In this document: positions 56,401-61,984 of the stretch, piece by piece
Position numbering within the stretch: position 1 is the stretch's first letter
How the letters are laid out: each line of letters starts with the position of its first letter
Position numbers and translations under genes: made by a program
Notes under the pieces: model-generated
The model's input: only the letters and a program-made list of their open reading frames with translations
Told to the model about the DNA's origin: nothing
Database searches by the model: none
Assembly: GCF_000321225.1 (NCBI RefSeq)
Contig: NW_004450479.1
Location: forward strand, 878,160 to 942,159
Length of the DNA stretch: 64,000 nucleotides
Reading direction: 5' to 3'
DNA from: Odobenus rosmarus divergens
Lineage: Eukaryota > Chordata > Mammalia > Carnivora > Odobenidae

Positions 56401-58393
56401 GGCTCTCGCCGCCTCCTGTGCAGTGCTCCACCCAGTCCCCTGGGCACAGCGGACTGACACTGGGCTCCACCGGGGGGCAGTGTTCGCCAGCCCTGCCTGC
56501 ACCCCTGGGAACCTCCAGAAGGACTGGGATCCCCAATGTCCACCGCGAGAGCCGGCGGCCCTGGCAAGCACCCCGCTGCGCCCCCGAGTTGGGGCATGCT
56601 CTGACGTCAGCCTCTGGGGAGCGCCGTTGCCGCTGCCCTTGGGAGCAGAACCCTCCCTCCTGAGGACCCCTCTACTGGCCAAGCCCTCTCTGGCCAGGAT
56701 TCTGGGAGCAACCCCTGAGATGGCGAGGGCAGACAGGGCCAGCATGGGGGGCCACGGGGGCCCCGAAGCACGCAGTGGTTTGGTAGTCCCGGAATGCGTC
56801 CTGATGAGTGTTACATGGTGGGTGTGGGCAGAGACTTGAGAAAGCCATCAGAGTAATGGCATCAGAAACAGAGCCCCGGGTGGGGGCCCCTGGCTGCTAC
56901 ACCTACTCGCTGCATGCAGCCAGGTGACTAGGGCACCCCGGCCAGCCGAGACCCTGGCCACAGGCCCTGCTGAGGGGTCGGCTCCCCGCTCATGCTGGGG
57001 CGCTGCCTTGTGGGCTGGGGTTTGCTCTCAAAAGCGACCTTTCTCTTGAGAGTCTCAGCGTTCTGGGGTTTGCAGAGTATCTTTCCTCACTTAAAATGGC
57101 ACAGGAGACTCCCAATGTCATGTTCCTGTGGAGGCCGGGCCTCCGACCTCCCTTCCTCGGGGTCTGTCCCAGCCCCTCCACAGGCCCAAGGACCCCAGTC
57201 ACATCCTGGGCCCTCAGGAGAGTGCAAGCCCACGTTCCGTCACGGGGTAACGGGGTCAGGATTTGGGAGCAGGGGCGGCTGTGCAGCCCCAGGGCCGTCT
57301 CCCACTCTCCTCTGTTGCCTCACCTCCCCTATCTCTCATCCTGTCCAACCTCTCTGTGGCATGTGCTGGATGCACCCCTGTGTGGCCACCGCGGCTCCAG
57401 GCCACCTGAAGAACACGGGCGCCTGCCAGCCCTGCAAAGGCATACCAGGAAATGGGGCCAGGACAGAACGTGCTGGTCTGTTCCAGGGACTCCAGGCTGG
57501 TTCCTGTTCTGGCTCCAGCTCATGGGGCCAAGACAGGGCACAGTGCAGCTTTTCACGGGTGTCAGGAGCCACCGTGCCTAAGTAGGCCACTTTGGGTCCT
57601 TGGACTCCGGTTCTTCCTGGGCCTCTGTCTGGCACACACACATTTGTCTTTTCCTTTCTCTGATTCTCCACACCCCCTCATTCCGAACACCGTGCAAGTG
57701 TGAGTGCGTGTCGGTAGGGGGCCATGTTGGCCATGACCCAGCACAGTGACCCCACAGCAGAGTCCAGGCAGGGAGGAAGTAGTGGAGGCACCTGCCACAG
57801 GCTGTCCATCAGGCCTCTGCCAGCCCCTTCCACACCAGGTGACCCCAGCACCTGTGACCCACGTACCCAGCCCATAACCCTGGTGCCACACAGGGGTCCT
57901 GGGGGCCCATTGGAAGTTGGGCATGGGTCCCAAGTGGTTCCTCATTGTCCTCACTAGAAAGACACAGGCTTGGTGGGGGCCGCAAGGGGCCAGAAGCAGG
58001 CCAGGCCCAGGGGTTCGTGGCCTTTGTTCACCCAACTTGTGGAGGAGGAGGTGTCCATGGTGTGAGGTCCCCGTCTCATTGCCAAAGCACACTGCTTCTC
58101 CCTTTGTCCCCCAGTGGTGCGGGCTCTGCACCCACACCTACTCACCCCTCTCCCACTTGGATGGCTTGTCTTATGGGCTGTCTACCTGTGGCTTCGTTCA
58201 CAGGTCCGTGAAGACCAAGGACCCACAGGGACAGAGGACCAAGGGCCACAGCCCCCACAGGCCTTGTCTGTGCCCCAACTCCAGAGAAAACTAAAGGAGG
58301 CAGCCCAAAAAATCCTCCGCCTCTGCCTGGAGAAAGAACAGCTCCTGGAGATGGGTAACAGGCTCCGTGCAGAGCTGGGCCACCATGCCCCAG
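14088..58393 (+). CDS. CCDC57: CCDC57, coiled-coil domain-containing protein 57 (14 coding exons; 3' end incomplete)
   Basis: Fourteen exons join with no stop and with consistent phases to give 783 residues plus one base. The translation follows human CCDC57 as I remember it, for example QVLEERDRELERYDAAF, ENLKWKLERKLEELDGELAL, LKHKFKTLEEQVEDVLDP and ELPREVDQVHLEVSELRKQV. The protein is long, charged and heptad-rich with no membrane segment, signal peptide or catalytic motif; residues 35-500 are almost unbroken coiled coil, with a proline/serine-rich linker near 552-640. Human CCDC57 is reported at centriolar satellites, centrosomes and microtubules, acting with CEP63 in centriole duplication and mitosis; that role is taken from the family. 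The start at 14088 is chosen because MLPPPSE aligns with the human MLPLGSE. Expected length is about 915 residues, so roughly 130 C-terminal residues are unplaced. Confidence 0.96.
14817..15011 (-). mobile_element. CAN-SINE, long form
   Basis: Antisense copy with AAAGATTTTATTTATT tail, GACAGAGAGAGACACAGCG middle and GGCGCC head. CAGGGTGT flanks both sides as target duplication. Confidence 0.95.
16051..16248 (-). mobile_element. CAN-SINE, long form
   Basis: Complete antisense copy ending CCCCCCAGGCGCCCC. Its middle segment closely matches the copy at 14817, as expected of one young subfamily. Confidence 0.95.
16320..16890 (-). mobile_element. L1-like fragment, antisense
   Basis: T-rich sequence with phrases such as 'TTTCAGCCGTTATTTCTTCAAGTA', 'CATGGATTCTTTGCTCTGT' and 'GTTCATTCTGCTGTTGAGCCC', which resemble the 5'/ORF1 portion of old mammalian L1 read in antisense. 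Diverged, so the family is uncertain. Confidence 0.45.
16962..17070 (+). CDS. CCDC57: CCDC57 coding exon 2 (residues 136-172)
   Basis: Acceptor TTTACACAG ends at 16961; donor GTAGGG starts at 17071. It completes the split Ser and encodes DKNSEMDQQREQYENLKWKL followed by a heptad-rich segment ending LQRQ. The ENLKW and EELDGELALQRQ stretches are nearly invariant relative to human. 109 bases, ends in phase 0. Confidence 0.97.
17640..17795 (-). repeat. MIR element
   Basis: Antisense MIR: 'CTTTACAGATGGGGGGCTGAG...ATTAAGTAACCTGCCCAAGAT...GGCAGAGGTGGGATTGGA' follows the MIR core in order, well beyond chance. Confidence 0.8.
18082..18214 (+). mobile_element. CAN-SINE, short form
   Basis: Head GGGGCGCCTGGCTGGCTC, B-box-like GTTCGAGCCCC, then TTATTTAAAA and a (GT)n run in the tail. 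Flanked by the 17-bp duplication starting AGATGTTTG (18065-18081 and 18215-18231, with small differences). Confidence 0.9.
20581..20747 (+). mobile_element. CAN-SINE, internally deleted
   Basis: Head is complete, but part of the tRNA-related region and the second GAGCCC block are missing. (CT)n and AAATAAATAAATAAA tail present. Target duplication GATTCTCATGTTCC / GATCCTCATATTCC. Confidence 0.9.
21790..22450 (-). mobile_element. L1 fragment, antisense
   Basis: 'GTGGTTTTAATTAGCTTGTTCCTGATG', 'CATCTTTTCATGTGTTCATTGGCC' and 'GGAGTTCCTCACGTA' correspond, in antisense, to the classic ORF2/3' part of old L1 elements. Open frames are broken. Confidence 0.65.
24401..24502 (+). CDS. CCDC57: CCDC57 coding exon 3 (residues 173-206)
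   Basis: Acceptor TCTGCTTCAG ends at 24400; donor GTGGGG starts at 24503. Encodes ELLLEFESEMRKREHGFRLQ then ADSMSNVVLTHELK, matching the human segment with few substitutions. 102 bases, phase 0 at both ends, so skipping would preserve frame. Confidence 0.97.
24503..25888 (+). other. CCDC57: Intron between coding exons 3 and 4
   Basis: GC-rich, without recognisable transposons apart from a possible decayed MIR piece near 25560-25640. No additional exon is supported. Confidence 0.75.
25889..26046 (+). CDS. CCDC57: CCDC57 coding exon 4 (residues 207-258)
   Basis: Acceptor CTCTTGAAG ends at 25888; donor GTGCGC starts at 26047. Begins VKLLNKELVALKEAAAQAAE and continues as an alanine-rich heptad coiled coil through GQELRDLAAAKDA. 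158 bases, ends in phase 2. The donor GTGCGC is weaker than its neighbours. Confidence 0.96.
26047..26164 (+). other. CCDC57: Short intron between coding exons 4 and 5
   Basis: Only 118 bases, with a good pyrimidine tract (CTTCCTCCTTTTCAG) before the acceptor. The shortest intron of the gene. Confidence 0.93.
26165..26239 (+). CDS. CCDC57: CCDC57 coding exon 5 (residues 259-283)
   Basis: Acceptor CCTTTTCAG; donor GTGAGT at 26240. 75 bases completing a split Arg and encoding IKDLEGKLNCVQLSRKKEEE then VFRR, with a split Lys at its end. In human the equivalent reads very similarly, supporting the phases chosen. Confidence 0.96.
26406..26531 (-). mobile_element. CAN-SINE, short form
   Basis: Antisense; body contains 'AGTAATCTCTACGACCCAACG' and ends GCCAGCCAGGTGCCC. 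Perfect 14-bp duplication GTGTTTTAAAACTT at 26392-26405 and 26532-26545. Confidence 0.93.
26572..26751 (+). mobile_element. CAN-SINE, intermediate form
   Basis: Sense copy with 'GGCGCTGGGCGTGGAGCCTGC' in place of the usual CCCTGCTC block and a tail of A9. Target duplication around AGTTTTATGAAC / AGTTTTATTAAC. Confidence 0.9.
27659..27769 (-). mobile_element. CAN-SINE, short form
   Basis: Antisense; contains GGGGCTTGAACTCACGACCCC (tRNA B-box region) and ends CAGGTACCC. Somewhat diverged. Confidence 0.85.
27813..28003 (+). mobile_element. CAN-SINE, long form
   Basis: Near-complete sense copy with a changed head (GGGGAACCCAGGTGG), 'CAGTCGTTAAGCGTCTGCC' and tail GATAAATAAAATCTT. Confidence 0.93.
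28091..28289 (+). mobile_element. CAN-SINE, long form, canonical
   Basis: Canonical copy of the arctoid-type subfamily from GGGGCGCCTGG to ATAAATAAATAAAAATC. Useful as a local reference for the other copies. Confidence 0.96.
28344..28450 (+). mobile_element. CAN-SINE, short form
   Basis: GGGGTGTCTGGCTGGCTCAG head and 'GCAGAAATTACTTTAAAATC' end, bounded by the 17-bp duplication AGAAGTAAAACTG(T/G)TCA at 28327-28343 and 28451-28467. Confidence 0.93.
28469..28660 (-). mobile_element. CAN-SINE, long form
   Basis: Antisense copy immediately after the preceding sense SINE, ending CCACCCAGGCGTCCC. Its target overlaps the duplicated flank of its neighbour. Confidence 0.93.
30012..30208 (+). mobile_element. 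CAN-SINE, long form
   Basis: Sense copy with GTGAAGCATCTGCC and (CT)n near 30170, tail AAATAAATAAAATC then T10. Confidence 0.94.
30219..30402 (+). mobile_element. CAN-SINE, intermediate form
   Basis: Older sense subfamily with 'CTTGATTTTAGCTCAGGTC' and 'GGGCTCTGTGCTGGGC'; tail CAAAAAATAAATAATAAA. Confidence 0.92.
30441..30630 (-). mobile_element. CAN-SINE, long form
   Basis: Antisense young-subfamily copy flanked by the duplication AGGGCTTTTAGCTTTT / AGGGCTTTTAACTTTT (30425-30440; 30631-30646). It lies 530 bases upstream of coding exon 6. Confidence 0.95.
31161..31361 (+). CDS. CCDC57: CCDC57 coding exon 6 (residues 284-350)
   Basis: Acceptor TTGCGTTTCAG ends at 31160; donor GTGAGT starts at 31362. 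Encodes HEELDHLARERDAVLAAVKG and a leucine/alanine heptad stretch to RRAEWRQVDALKEKDAAMD. 201 bases (a multiple of three), entering and leaving in the same phase, so skipping would keep frame. Confidence 0.97.
31580..31775 (+). mobile_element. CAN-SINE, long form
   Basis: Sense copy inside the L1, beginning 219 bases downstream of exon 6. Target duplication AGTGCATGGTTCGTG / AATGCACGGTTCACTG (diverged). Confidence 0.94.
32221..32410 (-). mobile_element. CAN-SINE, long form
   Basis: Antisense copy in the same L1; flanks ATATGTTTAACTTTTT and TATATTTAACTTTTT represent its target duplication. Confidence 0.94.
32504..32930 (-). mobile_element. Young 5'-truncated L1 (ORF2 C-terminus and 3' UTR)
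   Basis: On the minus strand the frame near 32771-32980 reads the typical ORF2 C-terminal phrase YYSAIKKRNLAFATVWMELE and continues in frame to SYAEFKKQDRGS. The 3' UTR and a T-rich (antisense A) end follow. An 11-bp duplication ACTGGTTTCTT flanks it (32493-32503; 32931-32941). Only 427 bases: a normal 5'-truncated retrotransposition, not an active element. Confidence 0.9.
35658..35816 (+). CDS. CCDC57: CCDC57 coding exon 7 (residues 351-403)
   Basis: Acceptor TTCTTTGTGCAG ends at 35657; donor GTGACT starts at 35817. Completes a split Lys then encodes LREDASALKSGWDAQIAQLS, KEMISKDLQLQSLQ and a charged helix to CQQDIR. 159 bases, ends in phase 2. The donor is non-consensus at +5 (C instead of G). 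Confidence 0.96.
35860..36110 (+). repeat. L2-like fragment
   Basis: 'GGTGCTGTTCTGGGCGCTGCGGGTACAAAAGGGAACAGAATCAAGGCCCTG' followed by 'ATTGAGGGAGAAAGACGA' fits a common old LINE-type repeat in the sense orientation. Family assignment is tentative. Confidence 0.45.
36180..37040 (-). mobile_element. L1 ORF2-derived fragments, antisense
   Basis: 36180-36290 resembles the old L1 3' end. 36430-37040 carries antisense reverse-transcriptase-region phrases such as 'TTTACGGATCTTTTCAAAGAGCCAGC' and 'GTCCCACAAATTTTGATA'. Frames are broken. Confidence 0.7.
37161..37358 (+). mobile_element. CAN-SINE, intermediate form
   Basis: Sense; 'GTTGAGCATCCGACTCTTGG', tail CAAAAATAAATAAATAAATC, duplicated AAAATAAACAA on both sides. 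Confidence 0.93.
37516..37704 (-). mobile_element. CAN-SINE, long form
   Basis: Antisense young-subfamily copy with the GACAGAGACACAGCGAGAGAGG block; flanks CCTTGGATTTTTAAA / CCCTGGGTTTTAAAC suggest the target duplication. Confidence 0.94.
37735..38110 (-). repeat. Mammalian interspersed repeat, antisense copy
   Basis: 'CTAGAACAAATCACTGCAAACTTAGTGGCTTTAACAACGCCCATTTATTATC' and later 'CCCACTGGAGGGAGTTTCC' region match the reverse complement of the same repeat family seen at 626-1035, but with ordinary old-repeat divergence. Confidence 0.6.
38872..39034 (+). CDS. CCDC57: CCDC57 coding exon 8 (residues 404-458)
   Basis: Acceptor GTCCCCGGAG ends at 38871; donor GTCTGT starts at 39035. Completes a split Arg and encodes YKQQLSVAAERERGLEREKV then QLELDWRQRCDGVERDHYRK and SEDLIQALTEARDQ. 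The acceptor has a purine-containing tract and the donor is GTCTGT, both weak, yet reading frame and similarity to human are clear. Confidence 0.95.
39035..39460 (+). other. CCDC57: Intron between coding exons 8 and 9
   Basis: 426 bases of unique-looking sequence; nothing else recognised. Confidence 0.85.
39461..39595 (+). CDS. CCDC57: CCDC57 coding exon 9 (residues 459-503)
   Basis: Acceptor TCTCCTCCCAG ends at 39460; donor GTCAGT starts at 39596. Encodes VAAKLQETERTLRDQEVVLK, ALTLERDQAVQALRTHGL and LPEKEVQ. 135 bases, phase 0 at both ends. The core is highly similar to human; the last residues diverge. Confidence 0.97.
40472..40585 (+). mobile_element. CAN-SINE, short form, diverged
   Basis: GGGGTGCTTGGCCAGCTCAG head, GACTCTTGAACTCAGGG and 'GGGGGTAGAGGTTACTAAG' end. 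Older than most copies here. Confidence 0.85.
41217..41515 (+). repeat. Repeat copy B, truncated, 98% identical to 626-924
   Basis: Aligns without gaps over 299 bases to 626-924 with six substitutions counted by eye. The similarity stops abruptly at both ends, and the 3' part of the repeat present at 925-1035 is absent here. Same orientation, 40.6 kb apart. Confidence 0.9.
41935..42010 (-). repeat. MIR fragment
   Basis: 'TACAGATGAGGGAGCCAAGACCCTGAGAGG' followed by 'CTGCCCCACAAGCGGCAGAGG' is an antisense MIR core. Confidence 0.55.
43670..44070 (-). mobile_element. L1 3' fragment, antisense
   Basis: 'CCACTGGGGACACTTGTGTTTGCACATTTTGGCTCC' and 'GAAAAACACTGCCGTGAATA' with 'TTTGAGGAGCCGCCAGGCTGT' are the old-L1 3' landmarks in antisense. 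Confidence 0.65.
44342..44564 (+). CDS. CCDC57: CCDC57 coding exon 10 (residues 504-577)
   Basis: Acceptor TTTCTTGACAG ends at 44341; donor GTGAGT starts at 44565. Encodes MLLRHHEEEIRGSFPSSEIQ and RLQEQNTSLRRAVSEMRKEM, then a proline/serine/acidic linker (about residues 552-577). 223 bases, ends in phase 1. The FPSSEIQRL(Q/R)EQNTSLR block is a strong CCDC57 signature. Confidence 0.97.
44565..45167 (+). other. CCDC57: Intron between coding exons 10 and 11
   Basis: 603 bases. Contains an AATAAA on the minus strand (near 44760) in sequence that reads like the 3' end of an antisense transcript or LTR; otherwise unassigned. Confidence 0.75.
45168..45320 (+). CDS. CCDC57: CCDC57 coding exon 11 (residues 578-628)
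   Basis: Acceptor TTGGGGGCAG ends at 45167; donor GTAAGA starts at 45321. After a split Asp it encodes HVTALETEIRNLKHKFKTLE, EQVEDVLDPSKRSS and a serine/proline tail. The LKHKFKTLE block is identical to human as recalled. The base composition is markedly less GC-rich than other exons. 153 bases, ends in phase 1. Confidence 0.97.
46622..46807 (+). mobile_element. CAN-SINE, long form
   Basis: Sense copy, GGCGCGTGGGTGG head, GACTCTCATGAATAAATAAATAAAAC tail, duplicated AACTCAAGAGG on both sides. Confidence 0.95.
47130..47540 (-). mobile_element. Possible L1-like fragment, antisense
   Basis: T-rich sequence with an old-L1 5'/ORF1 flavour similar to that at 16320-16890 and 61985-62460. The match is weak and family uncertain. 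Confidence 0.3.
48817..49011 (-). mobile_element. CAN-SINE, long form
   Basis: Antisense copy with GAGAGAGAGAGTGAGAG purine tract and CACTGGGCGCCCC head end. Confidence 0.93.
49020..49213 (-). mobile_element. CAN-SINE, intermediate form
   Basis: A second antisense copy directly following, ending CAGCCGGCCAGGCGGCCC; older subfamily. Confidence 0.92.
49657..49760 (+). CDS. CCDC57: CCDC57 coding exon 12 (residues 629-663)
   Basis: Acceptor CTCTTTCTGCAG ends at 49656; donor GTACGG starts at 49761. After a split Gly it encodes GAASADGSPIGLALRRIRDR and AHLTNFLVARLRRK. The second half is a conserved amphipathic helix. In human, as I recall, a Gly-Ser-Val-Gln-Ala-Gly-type tandem repeat precedes this segment; here only a short non-repeated linker is present. 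104 bases. Confidence 0.95.
51071..51274 (-). mobile_element. CAN-SINE, long form, nested in L1
   Basis: Perfect duplication TTTTTCTCCCAT of L1 sequence on both sides (51059-51070; 51275-51286). Young subfamily. Confidence 0.96.
51307..51495 (-). mobile_element. CAN-SINE, long form, nested in L1
   Basis: Antisense copy 32 bases after the preceding one, with CACAAGCTGGGGAAGCAG middle and CCACCCAGGCACCCC end. Confidence 0.94.
51574..51790 (-). mobile_element. CAN-SINE, long form, nested in L1
   Basis: Antisense copy flanked by GTTTTGTCTATGTTT / GTTTTGTCTATATTT. Has a small internal duplication (GATGCGATGCGGGGC). Confidence 0.95.
53015..53185 (+). CDS. CCDC57: CCDC57 coding exon 13 (residues 664-720)
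   Basis: Acceptor GGCCTCCCAG ends at 53014; donor GTAGGT starts at 53186. Encodes VLQRPLDMDTIQHELPREVD, QVHLEVSELRKQVAELEEHL and a short tail to APGKE. The ELPREVDQVHLEV phrase is identical to human as recalled; the tail diverges. 171 bases, phase 0 at both ends. Confidence 0.97.
53398..53580 (+). mobile_element. CAN-SINE, intermediate form
   Basis: Sense; 'CCAACTCTTGGTTTCGGCTC', 'GTCAGGTTCTGCGCTCAG', tail with A10. Decayed duplication AAAAGTCCAGC / AAAAGTCCTGC. Confidence 0.93.
53951..54445. repeat. Minisatellite of GTGACCT / GTTACC units with DR4 half-site arrays
   Basis: About 0.5 kb of imperfect tandem units of roughly 17-20 bases alternating GGTGACC(T)GCAG, TGGGTTACC(C/T)GTGG and GGTGACTACAGTTCC. 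Fifteen TGACCT hexamers (AGGTCA on the minus strand) were counted by eye. Four pairs are perfect DR4: 54049-54064, 54106-54121, 54303-54318 and 54415-54430. It does not resemble any transposon. Confidence 0.93.
54533..54734 (+). mobile_element. CAN-SINE, long form
   Basis: Sense copy just right of the minisatellite, bounded by AGAAGGCAGTGCTGAG / AGAAGGCTGTGCTGAG (54517-54532; 54735-54750). Confidence 0.95.
55786..55812 (+). other. G-quadruplex motif
   Basis: G4-C-G8-A-G3-A-G3-A-G5 in 27 bases, satisfying the G3+N1-7 rule with single-base loops. Such short loops predict a very stable quadruplex on the coding strand of the transcript. Confidence 0.85.
58204..58393 (+). CDS. CCDC57: CCDC57 coding exon 14 (residues 721-783)
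   Basis: Acceptor TTCGTTCACAG ends at 58203; donor GTGAGT starts at 58394. Encodes VREDQGPTGTEDQGPQPPQA (variable) then LQRKLKEAAQKILRLCLEKE and QLLEMGNRLRAEL, matching the human C-terminal coiled coil as recalled. 190 bases, leaves one base in phase 1, so at least one further coding exon is required. Confidence 0.93.
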
Positions 58394-58854
58394 GTGAGTT
58401 TGGGAGCTGTGTCTTGCACTGCCAGGCTGTGGGGTCAGGGGGCCCGGGGGCCTTCCCAGAAGGGCTTTCTTCTTGCCTGCTCCTTTGGAAGGGGCGGTGG
58501 GGGGGGGGAGACCTGGGAGGTGGGAGGAGAGAAGCTTTGCTGCCCTGAGGGAGGGTCTGGCCTGACTTCTCAGGCAGGAAGGAGGGAGAACAGAAGCTGC
58601 CCTTGTGGAGTAAAGCCGGGGTCATGAGTCACGGGCACAGAGCAGAGCTTCATCCTGCGATGGGAGTTCCATGAACCCGTGCCTCGGGCAGCATTTGTGA
58701 GAAAAATACTGCACTTAGCAAAACAGGCGGCATTTCTGTGCTGCGTTGTGGGGAGCCGCGGCCACCGTGTTCTCGGCTGGCTCAGCCCAGACTTGTCGCC
58801 AACAGCCGCTGTGTGTCCACTGGGACCCGGCCTGAGACCTCCAGCTGCCCGCAG

Positions 58855-58910
58855 GTGTCTCAGAGGGCCCTGGTTCCCAAGAAAGACAGGCAGCGCTCCA
58901 ACCAGACTAG
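58855..58910 (+). CDS. CCDC57: Candidate terminal CCDC57 exon (weak)
   Basis: The best nearby acceptor (CCAGCTGCCCGCAG, ending 58854) would continue from exon 14 in phase and give about 18 residues (GVSEGPGSQERQAALQPD) to a TAG at 58908-58910. That makes a protein of about 802 residues, short of the expected 915. A different frame over 58855-59061 is basic and longer, but cannot be joined in phase with a good acceptor. Treat as a hypothesis. Confidence 0.22.
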
Positions 58911-60649
58911 AAAGAGGCGTGCCCTTGTTCCAGGCATGCAGGTCAGGCCCAGGCTGCCACAGAGGACACAGAAGCCCAGGGCTCTGTCTGCTGCAAGCTG
59001 TGCTCAGACTGATACTGTCTTTGCTGATAATTTATTCAACATGGGTTCACCGCAGGAATGATAATTTATAATAATAATATTTCATAAGCCAGTAGCATAC
59101 AGGATACTGTCTCTTAACAAGCCAATAAGGAAATAATATGCTCCGAATCAATGACAAATAATCACACCACTGTTCTATGCAAGGAGAGATAGAAGGAATA
59201 AGGTCCAAATTTAGCTGAGGTGCACCTTTCTACCAGTGGGTTCTTGGAAGGGTCGGTATAGAGTCATCCGTTGAGAGCAGACATCCAGCTGCCAGCGCCA
59301 AGCCAAGGCCCCTGTTGCTAGAGGACCATAAGCACCAATGTTGGTGGGCAAGACGATGTCCTTCCTGGGGTGGCTGCATGGTTGTCACCACGGCCAGCCA
59401 GGAGCAGCCTTGCCCAGATCGAACGCTCACGGGCCACGTGGCTCTCAGACCACCTTCACAAGCAGGCCCTCTCGTTTCCCAGTGGCGCCCCCATTCCTCA
59501 CGCTGTATCCCCTCACCTTACATGGCTTCTGCCTCTCCATGCTTTTCCAGCAAGAACTTTGAGATACTGTGATGATCAGAGATGAGGGACTTTGGGTTCC
59601 ACCCATGGTCGATGGGAGACAGCCATTCCCTCTCTCATCCATTGTCTAAAAGTGGAGGTGATGTTGGAGGGCTGCACACCCACCAACTACTCTGCTTTAA
59701 AAGTAGAGCCCAGAGCACCACAAAGGGAACATCAGCAAAAAGCGTTTCCTCTCAGCTATGGCCTTAGCTTCCCTGGGCAAGTCCTCCTGATTCCTAACTA
59801 CCCAACGCAAGGAAAGGGAGGGGAAGGTTGGGCCGTGTGCTTCGTCCTCAGAACTTCCCACAGCTAAGCCGTGTGGATAATAATAGTACTTTTTATTATG
59901 TTAGTGTTTTTGATCTGAATATGACGAGTAGAATTACCTCGTGAGTAGGAAGCAGAACGTGGGAGAACTCAGGCCGCAGAGCAGGAGGGAGCGCCATGTC
60001 TCTGAGAGAGAGGGTGCAGACCACCGAGGAAATCTGAAGAGGAGGCCTGTGTTCAGAGCTGTCTTGCTGAGGGCTGCTGTGGGCCAGGGGCCCAGGGGCC
60101 AAGGTGGTGCCTCAGCTCCTCCATCCATCTGCCGGTGTTTCCCGGTGCAGGCAGACCCCGGGGCTTACCTGCACCTGGCCCAGGGCGTGTCTGCCCCCAG
60201 CTGCTTTTGGGAAGGGCCCCATCCTCACAGGGAGCTGGCAGTCTGGCCCCTTCACTGGCCGTGGTTCTAGCTGCCCAGTCTTCATCCCACATGCCCTGCC
60301 ACCAGGGTCAGGCTCCCGTGCTGGCCCTGCCCCTCCCGCTCAGGTCAGGCCTTGGGATCTGCACTGACAGATGGGCAGACGGCGTGTGGCCCTGTGGTCA
60401 GGCTGCACCTGGCCCTCGGCCCGCTCCGCCAGCCCAGTGTGAGGGGGCACACAGGCTGTGGAGCGGCCCTCGTCTGAGTGCTCACCCCTCACCTCTGAGG
60501 TGGAGACTGCATACCACCCACCTGTGGGGCCTCTCCCTTCATGCCGTCCTCCTGCCAACTCTGCTTTTCCCAGAAACCCCAGCTGCACACACCGTCTGGA
60601 TCTCGTGTGAAGCCAGCGTTCCTCAAAAGGTTATTTCCAGGGGTCCTAA

Positions 60650-61265
60650 CATCGAACACTGTTATAAAGACTTTGTGTTTTAGAGCAGTTTTAGGTTCAC
60701 ACCAGAACTGTCGGGAAGGTACAGAGATTCCCCCCCAGCCTCCCGTGATCAACATCCCACCGCAGTGGTGCACTGATCACGAGCCACAAACCTCCCCGAC
60801 ACACCGTCAGCACCAGAGTCCACGCTCACCTCTGGGGTCTTCTTGGTGCTGGACATCGTACAGGTTGGGACAGACGTGTCACCACACGTATCCACCACGG
60901 GACTGTAGTTTTTTTTTTTTTTTTTTTAAAGATTTTATTTATTTATGTGAGAGAGAGAGAATGGGAGACAGAGAGCACGAGAGGGAAGAGGGTCAGAGGG
61001 AGAAGCAGACTCCCCGCTGAGCAGGGAGCCTGATGTGGGACTCGATCCTGGGACTCCAGGATCATGACCTGAGCCGAAGGCAGTCGCCCAACGACTGACA
61101 CCCAGGCGCCGGGCACTGTAGTTTTACTAGAAACCTCTGTGCCCCGCCCGCATACTCCTCCGCTCCCTGGCGGCCACTGACCTTCACTGTCCCTGTGGTT
61201 CTGCTTCCCCTCGTGTCGCACAGCTGGAATCATGCAGCGTGGAGCCTTTTGTGTTTCCTTATCAT
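60650..61265 (-). mobile_element. Old L1 3' region, antisense, split by a SINE
   Basis: 'TTTTAGAGCAGTTTTAGGTTCACACCAGAA', 'GGTACAGAGATTCCCCCCCAG' and 'GTGCACTGATCACGAGCC' are old-L1 3' landmarks in antisense, continuing after the SINE to 'GCTGGAATCATGCAGCGTG'. Confidence 0.7.
60911..61112 (-). mobile_element. CAN-SINE, long form, nested in L1
   Basis: Antisense copy with a 17-base T run at its left, flanked by GACTGTAGTTTT / CACTGTAGTTTT. Confidence 0.94.
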
Positions 61266-61309
61266 GTCATTTTCCTGATGAAGTTTTTGTTCATCAAGAA
61301 ATGATTTGG

Positions 61310-61498
61310 GGGACGCCTGGGTGGCTCAGTCAGTGAAGCATCTGCCTTCGGCTCAGGTCATGATCCCCGGGTCCTGGGATCGAGCCCTGCGTCGGGCTCC
61401 CTGCTCCGCGAGAGGCCTGCTTCCCCCTCTGTCTCTGCCTCTCCCCCAGCTTGTGCTCTCTCACTCTCAAATAAATAAAATCTTAAAACAAAACAACA
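61310..61498 (+). mobile_element. CAN-SINE, long form
   Basis: Sense copy, GGGGACGCCTGGGTGG head, tail CAAATAAATAAAATCTTAAAAC. Confidence 0.94.
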
Positions 61499-61984
61499 GA
61501 TTAGGGACCTAGCTTTAATTAGCTTGCTAACCCAACTACTTATTAGGCATGTGCACATAAATACCAAAATCGTCACTTACATTTATTATTCATAATTACA
61601 CACACATCTAAAATCCTGTTGTAAAACTATCCTGATGTAGAAGCAGTGATTTTCAGTCATGTTGTGTGTCCTGCTTGACTCGACTTGTGTTGGGCTAGAT
61701 CTTAGACACCAGCATCCCCCATGTCACTGGTGCGGGGGCAGTGCATGCGTTTGTCATCATCAAATGATTGTATTTTGACCACTTTCTAGAATGATGGCTT
61801 GGTTGCAACAAGAACCTAATGCTGGCATTTTCTTGCAGCCTTTTTTAAAACAAGTGTCCCAGTGTCCTCAGAGAAATTGGCCCTCGGTCGGAGCCCCATC
61901 CTTGGGGAGGGACTCCCTTTTCTCTCTGGCTGCCTTTCTCCTGTGTTACCAGCCGGTGTCTGGATGGGGTCAGTTTGCCTTAAT

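Larger units (their letters stand above)
53186..58203 (+). other. CCDC57: Intron between coding exons 13 and 14
   Basis: Holds two CAN-SINEs, the GTGACC/GTTACC minisatellite and a strong G-quadruplex motif. 55000-58200 is GC-rich with many chance open frames on both strands and nothing recognised. Confidence 0.8.

Noticed and set aside
58679..59071. 130-codon and 107-codon plus-strand frames as last CCDC57 exons
   Set aside because: They can be entered only by acceptors that break phase with exon 14 or yield a leucine/cysteine-rich tail unlike CCDC57; left as unresolved rather than annotated.
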